The notes: generated by a model not told the origin, from the letters alone. A stretch of DNA of 64,000 nt from Owenia fusiformis (GCA_903813345.2 CAIIXF020000006.1:14514348-14578347); one strand, 5' to 3'. Positions 54,101 to 64,000 are shown, numbered from the stretch's first letter. A program made the numbers and translations.

Positions 54101-57100
54101 CAATTTCTTCCTAAAAACATCTGAATGATTGATTTCAAATTCACAACCAAAGTGTTTCTTAATACTAACTACACTGGGGAAAACCATTAACTAAAAGGAA
54201 AATTTAAAGAAGAGAAGATTTTTTGTAGTTAAGCACCCATCCTCATATCCTAGCTATATCCTATTTTATCTCATTTTAAGGGGTGTTCAAAGCTACCATA
54301 TCGGAAGAAATGGTCTGGCAAGGCCATATTAGGAGAAATGGTCTGGCAAGGAATGTCCCTTTAAGCTATATTCCATTTTAAGGGGTGTTCAAAGCTACCA
54401 TATCAGGAGAAATGGTCTGGCAAGGAATGTCCCTTTAAGCTATATCCCATTTTAAGGGGTGTTCAAAGCTACCATATCAGGGGAAATGGTCTGGCAAGGA
54501 ATGTGCCTTTAAGCTATATCCCATTTTAAGGGGCGTTCAAAGCTACCATATCAGGAGAAATGGTCTGGCAAAGAATGTCCCTTTAAGCTTTATTCCATTT
54601 TAAGGGGTGTTCAAAGCTACCATATCAGGAGAAATGGTCTGGCAAGGAATGTCCCTTTTAGCTATATCTCATTTTAAGGGGTGTTCAAAGCGCTTCCTGG
54701 TCATCTCAACCCCAAGTCAACTCAACCCAGTAAAACTCAAGCCCAAGTCAAGTCAAGCCCAAGTCAAGTCAACCCCAAGTCGAGTCAACCCCAAGTCAAG
54801 TCAACCCCAGTAAAACTCAACCCCAAGTCAACTCAACCCTGTAAAACTCAACCCCAGTAAAACTCAACCCCTATATTTCTATATATTGATAAACTTATAA
54901 GAACGTTTATTTCATAAAAATAATTCTGATGATTCAGTTAGTGATTTTCATTCTGAGACCACTGCCTTTTTAGACAAGGCATTAACATGACAAAATGTCA
55001 CCACCTAAAACAATTTGGTCAATTTAAAGCAAGTTGAAAAATACCTCTTTGACTTTTTTTGACATTGAGAAGGTCATTGAAGGTCAAATGTCAAATGTAA
55101 AGTCAGATTTGAACTTCTGAGAACATGTAGATGATTTTGAAAAAAAAATTAAGTAAATTTGAAGCAAGTTGAAAAAAGATCTTTTTGACCTTGAAAAGGT
55201 CATTGAAGGTCAAATGTCAAATCTAAAGTCAGATTTGAACTTCTGAGAACATGTAGATGATTTTGAAAAAAAATTAGTCAATTTGAAGCAAGTTGAAAAA
55301 AGACCTTTTTGACCTTGAGAAGGTCATTGAAGGTCAAAGGTCAAATCTAAAGTCAGATTTGAATTTCTGAGAACATGTAGATGATTTTGAAAAAAAATTA
55401 GTCAATTTGAAGCAAGTTGAAAAAAGACCTTTTTGACCTTTTTTGACCTTGAGAAGGTCATTGAAGGTCAAATGTCAAATCTAAAGTCAAATCTAAAGTC
55501 ATATTTGAATTTCTGAGAACATGTAGATGATTTTGAAAAAAAAATTTAGTCAATTTGAAGCAAGATGAAAAAATACCTTTTTGACCTTTTTTGACATTGA
55601 GAAGGTCATTGAAGGTCAAATGTCAAATCTAAAGTCAGATTTGAACTTCTGAGAACTTGTAAAGTCAAATTTGAACTTCTGAAAAGATGTAGATGATTTG
55701 GAAAAAACATTTGGTCAATTTGAAGCAAGTTGAAAACAGACCTTTTTGACCGTTTTTGACCTTGAGAAGGTCATTAAAGGTCAAATCTAAAGTCAGATTT
55801 GAATTTCTGAGAACATGTAGATGATTTTGAAAAAAAAATTAGTCAATTTGAAGCAAGTTGAAAAAAGACCTTTTTGACCTTTTTTGACCTTGAGAAGGTC
55901 ATTGAAGGTCAAATGTCAAATCTAAAGTCAAATCTAAAGTCATATTTGAATTTCTGAGAACATGTAGATGATTTTGAAAAAAAAATTAGTCAATTTGAAG
56001 CAAGTTGAAAAAAGACCTTTTTGACCTTTTTTGACCTTGAGAAGGTCATTGAAGGTCAAATGTCAAATCTAAAGTCAAATCTAAAGTCATATTTGAATTT
56101 CTGAGAACATGTAGATGATTTTGAAAAAAAAAATTAGTCAATTTGAAGCAAGATGAAAAAATACCTTTTTGACCTTTTTTGACATTGAGAAGGTCATTGA
56201 AGGTAAAATGTCAAATCTAAAGTCAGATTTGAATTTCTGAGAACATGTAGATGATTTTGAAAAAAAAATGTAGTCAATTTGAAGCAAGTTGAAAAAAGAC
56301 CTTTTTGACCTTTTTTGAAAAGGTCATTGAAGGTCAAATGTCAAATCTTAAGTCAAATCTAAAGTCAGATTTGAATTTCTGAGAACACGTAGATGATTTT
56401 GAAATTTTTTTTAGTCAATTTGAAGCAAGTTGAAAACAGACCTTTTTGACCTTTTTTGACCTTGAGAAGGTCATTGAAGGTCAAATGTCAAATCTAAAGT
56501 CAGATTTGAAGGTCAAATGTCAAATCTAAAGTCAAATCTAAAGTCAGATTTGAATTTCTGAGAACATGTAGATTAAAAAAAATTTAGTCAATGTGAAGCA
56601 AGTTGAAAAAAGACCTTTTTGAGCTTGAGAAGGTCATTGAAGGTCAAATGTCAAATCTAAAGTCAGATTTGAACTTCTGAGAACATGTAGATGATTTAGA
56701 AAAAAAATTGAAGTCAATCTAAACAGTATTTGTTAAGTTATAGGAAGTTGTAAGAAATTGTTACAGACGCCGGACGCCGGACGCCAACCACCGTCGCAAA
56801 AAAAACGGAGACCATAACAATATGTCACCACTTTTGGTGGTGACATAATTATAGTTAATAATGAGTTTATCTCCAAAATGTCAACATGGTACTAATAGGA
56901 TTAAAATATGGGTCATTTTATTAATCTTGCCAATACGTTTGTTTTGTTGTAATCCCTCTGAGGTTGACACTCGTGATTATTTGGCAAACTGGAACATGAC
57001 CATTGCTTTCCAGGGGCATAGCCAGCTTTCAGTCAGGAGGGATGCAATCGCCCCAAAAAATCAGGTTTTTAGTCAGGGGGTGCCGATCGTGGCATAAGCG

Positions 57101-59584
57101 AGCCAAAAAAGATATGGTTTGACAAAAAATGATGCAACTTCCTTCAAAATTTGGGGGAGGGTGTGTACGCAACCCTCCTGGCTACGTCTATGCTTTCAGT
57201 CTATTAATTACTAAATGTTAATGATTTTGTTAAAGCATGTTCATATAAATAAAAAAGTTATATTACATTGTTAATTATTTCTAAATTATCTAAAATTTGA
57301 TTTCAAAAGATGTCTAAATTAAATAATAGTGCCAACTTGATGAATTATCCTTGAGCTTAACCGTTTTTATTTTTGGAATACTTTTACAACTTTCTATTCA
57401 AAGTATCATGCAAAATGCTAGATTTTCAGAAATGAATGAATTTAATTATTCATCATAAAAAAATTAAATTAGACATTGCACAAATGAATAGGGTTGAGTT
57501 TTACTGGGGTTGAGTTTAACAGGGTTGAGTTGACTTGGGGTTGAGTTTTACTGGGGTTGACTTGACTTGGGGTTGAGTTGGACTGGGTTGAGATGACTTG
57601 GGGTTGAGATGACCTGTCACCTTCAAAGCTACCATATCAGGGGAAATGGTCTGGCAAGGAATGTGCCTTTAAGCTATATCCCATTTTAAGGGGCGTTCAA
57701 AGCTACCATATCAGGAGAAATGGTCTGGCAAAGAATGTCCCTTTAAGCTTTATTCCATTTTAAGGAGTGTTCAAAGCTACCATATCAGGAGAAATGGTCT
57801 GGCAAAGAATGTCCCTTTAAGCTGTATCTCATTTTAAGGGGTGTTCAAAGCTACCATATCAGGGGAAATGGTCTGGCAAGGAATGTGCCTTTAAGCTATA
57901 TCCCATTTTAAGGGGCGTTCAAAGCTACCATATCAGGAGAAATGGTATGGCAAAGAATGTCCCTTTAAGCTTTATTCCATTTTAAGGGGTGTTCAAAACT
58001 ACCATATCAGGAGAAATGGTCTGGCAAGGAATGTTCCTTAAAGCTATATTCCATTTTAACCTTTTGACTACATGGAGTGACAAGATTTCTCTTCACCTCA
58101 GAAATGACCTTGAAACCAAGAGTGACGAGAAAATCTGTCACAAAATGTTTCATTAAAATTTTCATCCAATTTACAGAATTTTTTTTTTAAATGTGTAAAA
58201 ACGAGCTCTGCCGTCTAATTTTACTAAAATGAGCATCTAAAGTTGTATGGGTATATAGTAAAATGTCGAAAGGTGCCAAGAATTAAAAATTCTCTGGTTT
58301 CAACCAAATTTAGAGCCTGGGATTCAAGAGTTTAAGGGGTGTTCAATGGTGCCATTTTGCAAACCCAATCTTCACTATGATGGATGGGAGATGAGTGAAT
58401 GAACATGAAATGGTGCTAGGTAAGGGGAAATAATATAGATTAACTGATGAACTATGCAAATGCAAGTGCATCAACCATATCTGAAGAATTCTAACACTAA
58501 TTTATACTTTTCGAGTGAAGGGGATGCTGTAGGGAAAATTCAAAGCAGAAGTCACTTCTATTTTACTGGAGTTGTAAAGGCTAAATTTGATCCAGTGTAA
58601 ATCTACATATATTCAAATATCCTAAGATAATTACATCACTACCGTTACCTAGTTACAAATTTGAATCATGTTTTTTCTTTATCAAAACCAGCCACACGAG
58701 TACCATGACCAACAAGAGATTTATTTCTAAATATATCTACTCCAGAACATATCATTTTAAAGCTGTTTGTTTAGGGTAGGAAAAGTAGGATGTGCAGCCT
58801 GGCTAATAAAATTGAGAATCTCTTTCCCTGTCAGCTTACATACTGACATCATGTTTTTTAAGGTCCAAAAAGTCATTCTTCTCAACCCACCTTAACGTGA
58901 GGAACAAATGACACACCAGTGAGGGGTATTCCCATTTTGATAACTACTTATTGAATAGTGTATATATACAATAGGTTTTATCAAACACCATTACTAATAC
59001 TAGTATAAGGAAAAGCCAAAGCAATAAAGCATGTACTTGTATAAACATGTATAAACAACCAACAATGTACATGTGGCCAAAATAAATATATTACAGATTT
59101 AGTAAGCACTTCTAACGATATAAAAAAAAACACTGTCAAAATACTATCACTTATTTTATAATATTTCATTTCCAATACAATTTATAGTGACTGGTATATG
59201 GATCACTTAGTTTTGTTAAAACACTCTAGGCGCCATTTCCATAACATATCATGGAACTATAATTTGTGAATTCATTGAACATGACAGCAAATACCATGAT
59301 ACATTCAAGAAATGGTATCCTTTGAGGCGATTTCTTAAAAGTATTCTGCATTATAATTCTTAAGCTTCGACTGACCATATCACCATGGCAACAGTGTGAA
59401 GACAGTTAACTTGAATTCTAAGAATTATAATCTACAATAATTTAAAAGAGAATGGCCCCTGTTAATGAAGCTGTTATTTCAATTATACAATCATAAAAAT
59501 AAAAACAGATTTCGCACTTACCTTTCTTAAATCATCTATAGTTCGTTTAAAATCCTTGTAGGCTTGCTTGCTCTTTGTCTTTAC
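45110..59584 (-). CDS. DENND1: DENND1 (connecdenn) C-terminal half, 5' exons beyond right edge
   Basis: DENND1 proteins are Rab35 guanine-nucleotide exchange factors on clathrin-coated vesicles; the DENN domain would be encoded past 64000. Exons here, 5' to 3': 59584-59522, 54110-54027, 50812-50732, 49892-49789, 48133-48080, 47177 to about 46937, 46612-45110. Phases agree throughout. The first exon (VKTKSKQAYKDFKRTIDDLR) matches the conserved stretch just after the DENN module. Then come a charged helical region (EEIDLERSHQRTQRQLSENS), a proline-rich SH3-ligand type segment (RPPRPPPPGSRK) and an acidic region. The last exon encodes 500 residues rich in Ser, Pro and Gln. It ends with DPFSDLVSTVKSV and then SQWETFE followed by a stop, the same DPF-containing and terminal WETFE arrangement as vertebrate DENND1A; such DPF and WxxF motifs bind the AP-2 ear. 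LDNLF and LDNLL look like clathrin-box variants. The donor of exon 47177 is uncertain (46936 or 46963, both phase 0, both weak). Confidence 0.88.
46790..46912 (+). repeat. Short derivative of the GTCACCACC repeat family, DENND1 intron
   Basis: AAGGCATAACATGCAAAATG, TTACCACCTGCCATTTGTTA, then ATGTCACCACTTGTGGAGGT match the two ends of 54975-56850 fused together, and match 10655-10775. It lies immediately beside the uncertain donor of the 47177 exon. Confidence 0.5.
47178..49788 (-). other. DENND1 introns around the 54-bp exon
   Basis: Two AT-rich introns flank the exon 48133-48080 (ALECDIVDKLKPLPERR). I see no repeat element, RNA gene or additional conserved exon in either. Reading frames in the 48.4-49.5 kb region are short and without similarity. 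Confidence 0.65.
50305..50506 (+). repeat. Tandem repeat, 41-bp unit, 5 copies
   Basis: The unit CAAATGAGTCATGACATGGC plus TATAATCTCTGATTGGT and CAAA is repeated five times with few substitutions, in the DENND1 intron between 49893 and 50731. Confidence 0.9.
50862..51292 (+). repeat. Minisatellite, 16-bp unit, about 26 copies
   Basis: TATGCTTGCTTTATAT and variants (CCTGC, CTTAT, GTTGC) are repeated head to tail. Because 16 is not a multiple of 3, a 48-bp frame cycle leaves several frames open at once, giving repetitive false proteins (CFILCLLYIM-like). It is in a DENND1 intron and not coding. Confidence 0.95.
53146..53460. mobile_element. 315-bp element bounded by TTAACTCATTC inverted ends
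   Basis: The left end TTAACTCATTCGCTACT and the right end AGTATTGAATGAGTTAA pair as inverted repeats that begin with TTAA. The interior has a repeated CTACTAAGGACGTGATAT. A TTAA boundary is typical of piggyBac-type insertions, but no transposase is present and the rest of the terminus is not diagnostic. Confidence 0.65.
54270..54691 (+). repeat. 74-bp tandem array, left part
   Basis: GGGGTGTTCAAAGCTACCAT begins each unit; starts at 54382, 54456, 54530, 54604 and 54678 give a 74-bp period. The array stops mid-unit at TTCAAAGC (54684-54691), where the 2.93-kb element is inserted, and resumes at 57622. Confidence 0.92.
54692..57621. mobile_element. 2.93-kb element with repeated inverted ends, 8-bp target duplication
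   Basis: The insertion splits the 74-bp array exactly: TTCAAAGC occurs on both sides (54684-54691 and 57622-57629), and removing the element with one copy restores a perfect array unit. The left end has GGTCATCTCAACCCCAAGTC followed by about 160 bp of CAACCCCAAGTCAA and CCAGTAAAACTCAA motifs. The right end (57490-57621) is the reverse complement of the same motif series. The interior carries the 125-150-bp satellite and the GTCACCACC repeat. No transposase is present. An 8-bp duplication fits hAT-like integration, but the tips (GCTTCCT and GGTGACA) do not match each other. Confidence 0.82.
54975..56850 (+). repeat. Satellite-bearing repeat unit inside the 2.93-kb element
   Basis: The unit starts AAGGCATTAACATGACAAAA then TGTCACCACCT. 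It then holds about 13 head-to-tail copies of a 124-150-bp unit containing TTGAGAAGGTCATTGAAGGT, CAAATGTCAAATCTAAAGTC and GAGAACATGTAGATGATTTT (for instance at 55121, 55247, 55371 and 55517). It closes with GTTACAGACGCCGGACGCC and ATGTCACCACTTTTGGTGGT. The AGGTCA word repeats many times per unit. Short relatives without the array are at 10655 and 46790. Confidence 0.8.
57622..58065 (+). repeat. 74-bp tandem array, right part
   Basis: This continues the array at 54270-54691 in the same orientation and phase, about six more units of CTACCATATCAGGAGAAATG and GTCTGGCAA. Units alternate between two sequence variants (AGGAGAAA with AAGAATGTCC, AGGGGAAA with AAGGAATGTGCC), suggesting a 148-bp higher-order period in part of the array. 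Confidence 0.9.
58066..59521 (-). other. DENND1 intron, remainder
   Basis: This is AT-rich sequence between the 74-bp array and the exon at 59584-59522. I see no further gene, tRNA or clear repeat. Confidence 0.6.
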
Positions 59585-60194
59585 CTATAAAGTAAAATTT
59601 ATTCAAGAGTATGTTTCTACAATCTTTAACAAAGAAAGTGATTTAGAAAGTGTTTAAAATCAATGAAACTCATTAATATATCAAAAACCATATCTGAATT
59701 AAATTCATGAATTTCTCATCATACTGAAAATTTGATTTGCATCTGCATAAAACTGGAACACCCTGTACTAAGAAATTACAATGAATGTTCTATTTATTAT
59801 CATATCATTTGAGACTTTCTCTATTTCAGCAAATGAGAAAACAAATTAGAACGAAACTTAGTATAGTTGGTCTGCCTGAAAAATAAATCCACGTTGCACA
59901 ACCAATTCACCAGGTTATAAAGCAGTGTAATTATACATGTATCTAAGCAATACTCTTGTAAAATAGAGAAGAAACCATTCCAAAAATCCCCTCACTATCT
60001 AATTGTTGGCCCCAATATAATACAACCTTGAAAATGAAAGCATTTTCCCATTTGATGTTCACATCACTGCACCTTAACCCGATAATTGAGGATAATATGA
60101 TAAATAAGTAATTCATTCATAGGAATGAGTTCAGAAGAATACAAGAACACAAATGTGTACAAAATGTCCCCACCAAGTGGTGATCCCATGAAAT

Positions 60195-61090
60195 GGTTAT
60201 CCTGAAAATGAGTAGACAAGACTTTACCAACACAATTTGAGGACGGAAAATCCAAAGTGGCCACCTTGAAATTTACCCAGAATGCCCAAAATTTAGTCAG
60301 TTCTAGATTTTCATACTAAGAACCACCCCTGAAAATTTGAAATTGATCCGTCACACAGTTAACCAGAAAACATGTAAACAAGACTTTACAGACAAGATTT
60401 CAGGATGGAAAATCCAAAATGGCTGCCTTGACATTTACCCAGAATGTCAAAAAACTAATCTGTTTGTAGATTTTCATACTAAGAATCATCCCTGAAAATA
60501 TGAAATTGATCTACCAAACGGTTCAACTGAAAACGGGTAGACAAGACTTTACAGACAAGATTTTAGGACAGAAAATCCAAAATGGCTGCTTTAACATTTA
60601 CGCAGAATGCAAAAAAACAAATCAGATGTAGATTTTCATACAAAGAATCATCCCTGAAAATTTGAAATTGATCTATCAAACCGTTAACCTAAAAACGCAT
60701 AGACAAGACTTTACAGGCAAGATTTTAAGACGGAAAATCCAAAATGGCTGCCTTGACATTTACCCAGAATGCAAAAAAACTAATCAGTTCTAGATTTTCA
60801 TACTAAGAATCATTCCTGAAAATTTGAAATTGATCTACCAAACAGTTCACCAGAAAACGAGTAGACAAGACTTTACAGACAAAATTTTAAGACGGAAAAT
60901 CCAAAATGGCTGCCTTGACATTTACCCAGAATGCCAAAAAACTAATGAGATCTAGATTTTTATACTAAGAATCATCCCTGAAAATTTGATCCACCAAACG
61001 GTTCATCTGAAAACGCGCAGACAAGACTTCACAGACAAGATTTTAGGACCGAAAAATCCAAAATGGCCGACAATAAAAAAGTCCTTATGA
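60195..61090 (+). repeat. ~160-bp tandem repeat, five to six copies
   Basis: GGAAAATCCAAAATGGCTGC recurs near 60246, 60407, 60571, 60732, 60892 and 61051, a period of 159-164 bp. Other unit words are TTTACCCAGAATGC, CTAGATTTTCATACTAAGAA and AGACAAGACTTTACAGACAA. Diverged unit sequence (CAGATCTAGA, GCAGACAAGGATTTTAG) resumes after the retrotransposon at 63873-64000, so the retrotransposon landed within this repeat. Confidence 0.88.
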
Positions 61091-61317
61091 GTTTTTGCTG
61101 ATTTCTTTTTACAAAATTATCACATATAACTACTGTTAATAATAAAATAGGCTTTTACAACAAAGTACATCTGAAATTATTTATAAAGCTACTAAATAGT
61201 TAAAGTATGAAAACTCAAAAACACCATTCAATATGATACAAAGTATAATCGCGCGCTAACTTTTCTTAAGACATTCAAAATGGCTGACATGACTGAGCTA
61301 GCAGGTCCAAAACCTAA

Positions 61318-63863
61318 ATGAAATTGTAAAGAATTGGTATAAAGAATTTAAAGGCATAATAAACAAGTTTATCCCAGAAAAGACAATAACTATAAGGCAA
61401 AATGATCTGCCATGGATCACAACAAAAATAAAACGTTTCATTAGAAGGCGGAACAGAGCTTACAAGATGGCAAAAACACTAAGAACAGACACGCTATGGG
61501 AAAAATACAAAAAGCTGAGAAATGAAACAATAACCGAACTCAGAAATGCCAAAGAAGAATACGAACTAAGACTCTCACAGAAATTGGTCAATGGAAAAAC
61601 TGGAACAAAGACCTGGTGGACTGTGGTCAAACAGTTCTACAACGATTTCAGGGCATCAGATAACAATGAAACACCCTTTCTTGTCAATGGTCATTCAATA
61701 TCAAACAACAAAGAAAAGGCTGAATTATTGAATAATCATTTTTTAGCCCAAAGCAGACTGGAAACTAATCAAGATCCACCAATTCTCCAAGCATCAACTG
61801 ACAAAAGTATAGAAACGGTAAGATTGTCAAATCAGACAGTCGAAGACATACTTATAAATCTGAATCCAGGAAAGTCACTAGGGCCTGACAATATAAGTCC
61901 ACGTGTTCTAAAAATGACTGCAAAATCAATAGCACCGATACTGGCACAAATATTCAATGCATCATTAAAACAGAATGTCTTCCCAGACATTTGGAAAGAA
62001 GCGAATGTAACACCAATATTCAAAAAAGACAGAAGAGAAATAGCAACAAATTACAGACCAATATCTCTACTGAACTGTGTAGCGAAAGTATTTGAAAGAG
62101 CAATGTATACTCATGTACATAACTACCTACACAAATGGAAATTGCTGTCAAAATTCCAATCTGCTTATTCCCCAGGAAACTCCACAACAACGCAACTACT
62201 AGAGATGTACAACTACATCATGGAGACAATGGAGAATAATGAAAACACAAGAGCCGTCTTTTGTGACATGTCAAAAGCTTTTGACCGAGTATGGCATAAA
62301 GGCCTAGTTAACAAGTTAGAACGGAAGGGAATCAAAGGAAACTTACTAAAATGGTTCAAAAGTTACCTATCCAACAGAAAACAAAGGGTCATTCTCAATG
62401 GCGAAACATCCAGCTGGGGGTATATCTCTGCAGGCGTTCCACAGGGCTCCATCCTAGGACCACTGTTATTTTTGGTGTACATAGATGATATCTTGGAAAA
62501 CCTAACTGATAAATGCACTGGAAGGATATATGCAGACGATACTACATTTCTTGCAAGTGGAAAAGAAAATGACAACATAATTGAAACTCTCAACGAACAA
62601 CTACGATCAACAAACGAGTGGGCCAATATATGGCAACTAACCTTCAACCCAGAAAAAACAGAAACAATGTTATTCACGAGAAAACACCAAAATAATGGAC
62701 AATTTCAACTCACTTTCAATGGAAAAGTTATCAAAGAAGTAACTAACCATAAACATCTAGGCCTGACATTAGACAACAATGGAACATGGGGATCACATAT
62801 AAGGAACATAACAAATAGAGCTGCCAAGATGATAGATGTCATGCGAGGACTTAAATATAAACTTGACCGAAAAACACTGGAAATTATGTATAAAGCATTT
62901 ATTAGGCCTATAATTGAATATGCCTCCCCAGTTTGGGACAACTGTCATAACTATGAAAAAGACCAACTAGAAGAACTACAACTAAAAGCTGCAAGAATCT
63001 GTACAGGGGCAAAAAGAGGAACAAGCCACGAGTTGATATACAAAGAAACAGGTTGGGCAAAACTTCAAGAGCGTCGAACAACACAAAAACTACTAATAAT
63101 GCACAAACTCATAAACAAAAAAATAACAGACTCGTTGAGCAATGTGATTGAATCAACCAAGAGAAGGTCTGACCATGATCTCCGACGAGCTAACAACCTA
63201 TTAATGCCTGTATGCAGAACTGAAGCGTACAGAAAATCATTTCTACCAGCCACAATAAAAGTGTGGAATGACGTTGATGCATCAATAAAAAGCACAAAAG
63301 CTGAGGAGCACTTCAAAAAACTGATAACAAACAAGAAGAAGGTACCAAATTACTATTACTATGGGAAAAGAGACACTCAAATAATACACACACAGATAAG
63401 ACTTAGATGCAGCGACTTAAACCAAGATCTACATCTCAACCATGTAAAGGACAGCCCCAAATGTGAATGCGGAAACCCAGTAGAAAGTGCCGAACACTAT
63501 TTCAAAGAATGTACTTTATACCAAAGACACAAAACAATTCTACCTAGGACAACATTGACAGAACTTATCCATGGAAATGCAAGGAAAACAGATGAAGAAA
63601 ACAAAGCCACATTCACTGCTGTTCACAATTACATAAGAGTTACAAAAAGATTCTCTAACAAGTAGTTTTTCCTCCTTTCACTCTCTCATTTCTTCCCAAG
63701 CCTCCCATCCTGCACAAATAAATAAAACTGTAATAATTCTCTAGGACAACCAAAGGAGAGGACTTAGAATAGGCGAAAGCCTCTTGTCCGATCCATTTCG
63801 TCCAATTGTATTAATATAATGTATGTAAAACTTATAGACGAATAAAATATTTTTAATAATAAT
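61318..63863 (+). mobile_element. 5'-truncated non-LTR retrotransposon (Jockey/CR1-like)
   Basis: Length about 2.55 kb. The 9-bp sequence AAAACCTAA flanks it at 61309-61317 and 63864-63872 as a target-site duplication. The 3' end has a UTR of about 200 bp with a small hairpin (AGGCGAAAGCCT) and an AATAATAAT tail, as expected for target-primed reverse transcription. The 5' end is cut just after the endonuclease region, a typical truncated LINE insertion. It is antisense to DENND1, in an intron of that gene. Confidence 0.93.
61320..63665 (+). CDS. Non-LTR retrotransposon ORF2: reverse transcriptase, endonuclease part missing
   Basis: The first ATG in frame is at 61467 (732 residues), but the frame is open from the truncation point at 61320, adding about 49 residues that include WITTKIKRFIRRRNRAYKM, the usual linker between endonuclease and RT. 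RT blocks, numbered from the ATG: LNPGKSLGPDNISPRVLK (132-149), NYRPISLLNCVAKVFE (195-210), FCDMSKAFDRVWHKGL with a catalytic Asp at 267, AGVPQGSILGPLLFLVYIDD (322-341) and the catalytic YADD at 355-358. A C-terminal Cys/His cluster, CECGNPVESAEHYFKEC, is of the kind found in Jockey/CR1-group ORF2. There is no internal stop or frameshift, so the copy is young, but without its endonuclease and promoter it cannot be autonomous. Exact clade is uncertain. Confidence 0.93.
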   Translation, partial: EIVKNWYKEFKGIINKFIPEKTITIRQNDLPWITTKIKRFIRRRNRAYKMAKTLRTDTLWEKYKKLRNETITELRNAKEEYELRLSQKLVNGKTGTKTWWTVVKQFYNDFRASDNNETPFLVNGHSISNNKEKAELLNNHFLAQSRLETNQDPPILQASTDKSIETVRLSNQTVEDILINLNPGKSLGPDNISPRVLKMTAKSIAPILAQIFNASLKQNVFPDIWKEANVTPIFKKDRREIATNYRPISLLNCVAKVFERAMYTHVHNYLHKWKLLSKFQSAYSPGNSTTTQLLEMYNYIMETMENNENTRAVFCDMSKAFDRVWHKGLVNKLERKGIKGNLLKWFKSYLSNRKQRVILNGETSSWGYISAGVPQGSILGPLLFLVYIDDILENLTDKCTGRIYADDTTFLASGKENDNIIETLNEQLRSTNEWANIWQLTFNPEKTETMLFTRKHQNNGQFQLTFNGKVIKEVTNHKHLGLTLDNNGTWGSHIRNITNRAAKMIDVMRGLKYKLDRKTLEIMYKAFIRPIIEYASPVWDNCHNYEKDQLEELQLKAARICTGAKRGTSHELIYKETGWAKLQERRTTQKLLIMHKLINKKITDSLSNVIESTKRRSDHDLRRANNLLMPVCRTEAYRKSFLPATIKVWNDVDASIKSTKAEEHFKKLITNKKKVPNYYYYGKRDTQIIHTQIRLRCSDLNQDLHLNHVKDSPKCECGNPVESAEHYFKECTLYQRHKTILPRTTLTELIHGNARKTDEENKATFTAVHNYIRVTKRFSNK

Positions 63864-63872
63864 AAAACCTAA

Positions 63873-64000
63873 TCAGATCTAGAATGAAGTGAGCTGAACA
63901 AGATGTTAAAGTTTTAAAAGCAACTGTGAAGCCGTTTTTCTTAAAGTTTGCAGACAAGGATTTTAGCATTTGACTTCAAAATGGCCGACAGGAAGTAGGT
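63873..64000. other. Repeat-derived flank beyond the retrotransposon
   Basis: Sequence resumes with TCAGATCTAGAATG, which directly continues the left flank ending GTCCAAAACCTAA when one target-duplication copy is removed. It includes CAAAATGGCCGACAGGAAGT near the edge. No gene is seen; this should still be DENND1 intron. Confidence 0.6.

Noticed and set aside
61832-63334. Minus-strand ORFs of 60-104 codons within the retrotransposon
   Set aside because: They are antisense shadows of the RT reading frame.

Overview
The window is a piece of an animal nuclear genome. It is AT-rich, its genes are split into many short exons with GT-AG introns, and most of the sequence is intronic or intergenic and filled with small mobile elements and tandem repeats. 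The proteins match bilaterian families closely but the intron/repeat landscape is not vertebrate, so I read it as an invertebrate (lophotrochozoan or non-vertebrate deuterostome); the sequence alone does not let me name the species.

Four genes are supported by exon chains whose splice phases fit. (1) Minus strand, 21206 down to the left edge: a BET double-bromodomain protein (BRD4/fs(1)h type), 17 coding exons, about 1,001 residues in the window, C-terminus cut off by the left edge. (2) Plus strand, 27309-32711: a complete WDR5 gene, 11 coding exons, 345 residues. (3) Plus strand, 35053-39766: a complete centromeric histone H3 (CENP-A/cenH3), 4 coding exons, 165 residues, or 179 if an alternative in-frame donor is used. 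(4) Minus strand, 59584 down to 45110: the 3' part of a DENND1 (connecdenn) Rab35-GEF gene, covering the disordered C-terminal half; the DENN-domain exons lie beyond the right edge. Genes 1 and 2 are head to head, 2 and 3 in tandem, 3 and 4 convergent. Genes 1-3 are all chromatin genes: acetyl-lysine reader, H3K4 methyltransferase scaffold and centromeric nucleosome.

The rest is repeat biology. There is a 5'-truncated non-LTR retrotransposon (61318-63863) with one long RT reading frame and a perfect 9-bp target duplication, inserted antisense in a DENND1 intron inside an array of ~160-bp repeats. A 2.93-kb element (54692-57621) with repeated, inverted ends interrupts a 74-bp tandem array and is flanked by an 8-bp target duplication; it carries an inner ~125-150-bp satellite. 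There are several MITE-like or foldback elements (notably 42521-43020, 18509-19757, 35508-37203 and 23099-23612), several families present in two or more copies, and minisatellites of 78-79, 41 and 16 bp. No transposase gene is visible for any of the inverted-repeat elements.
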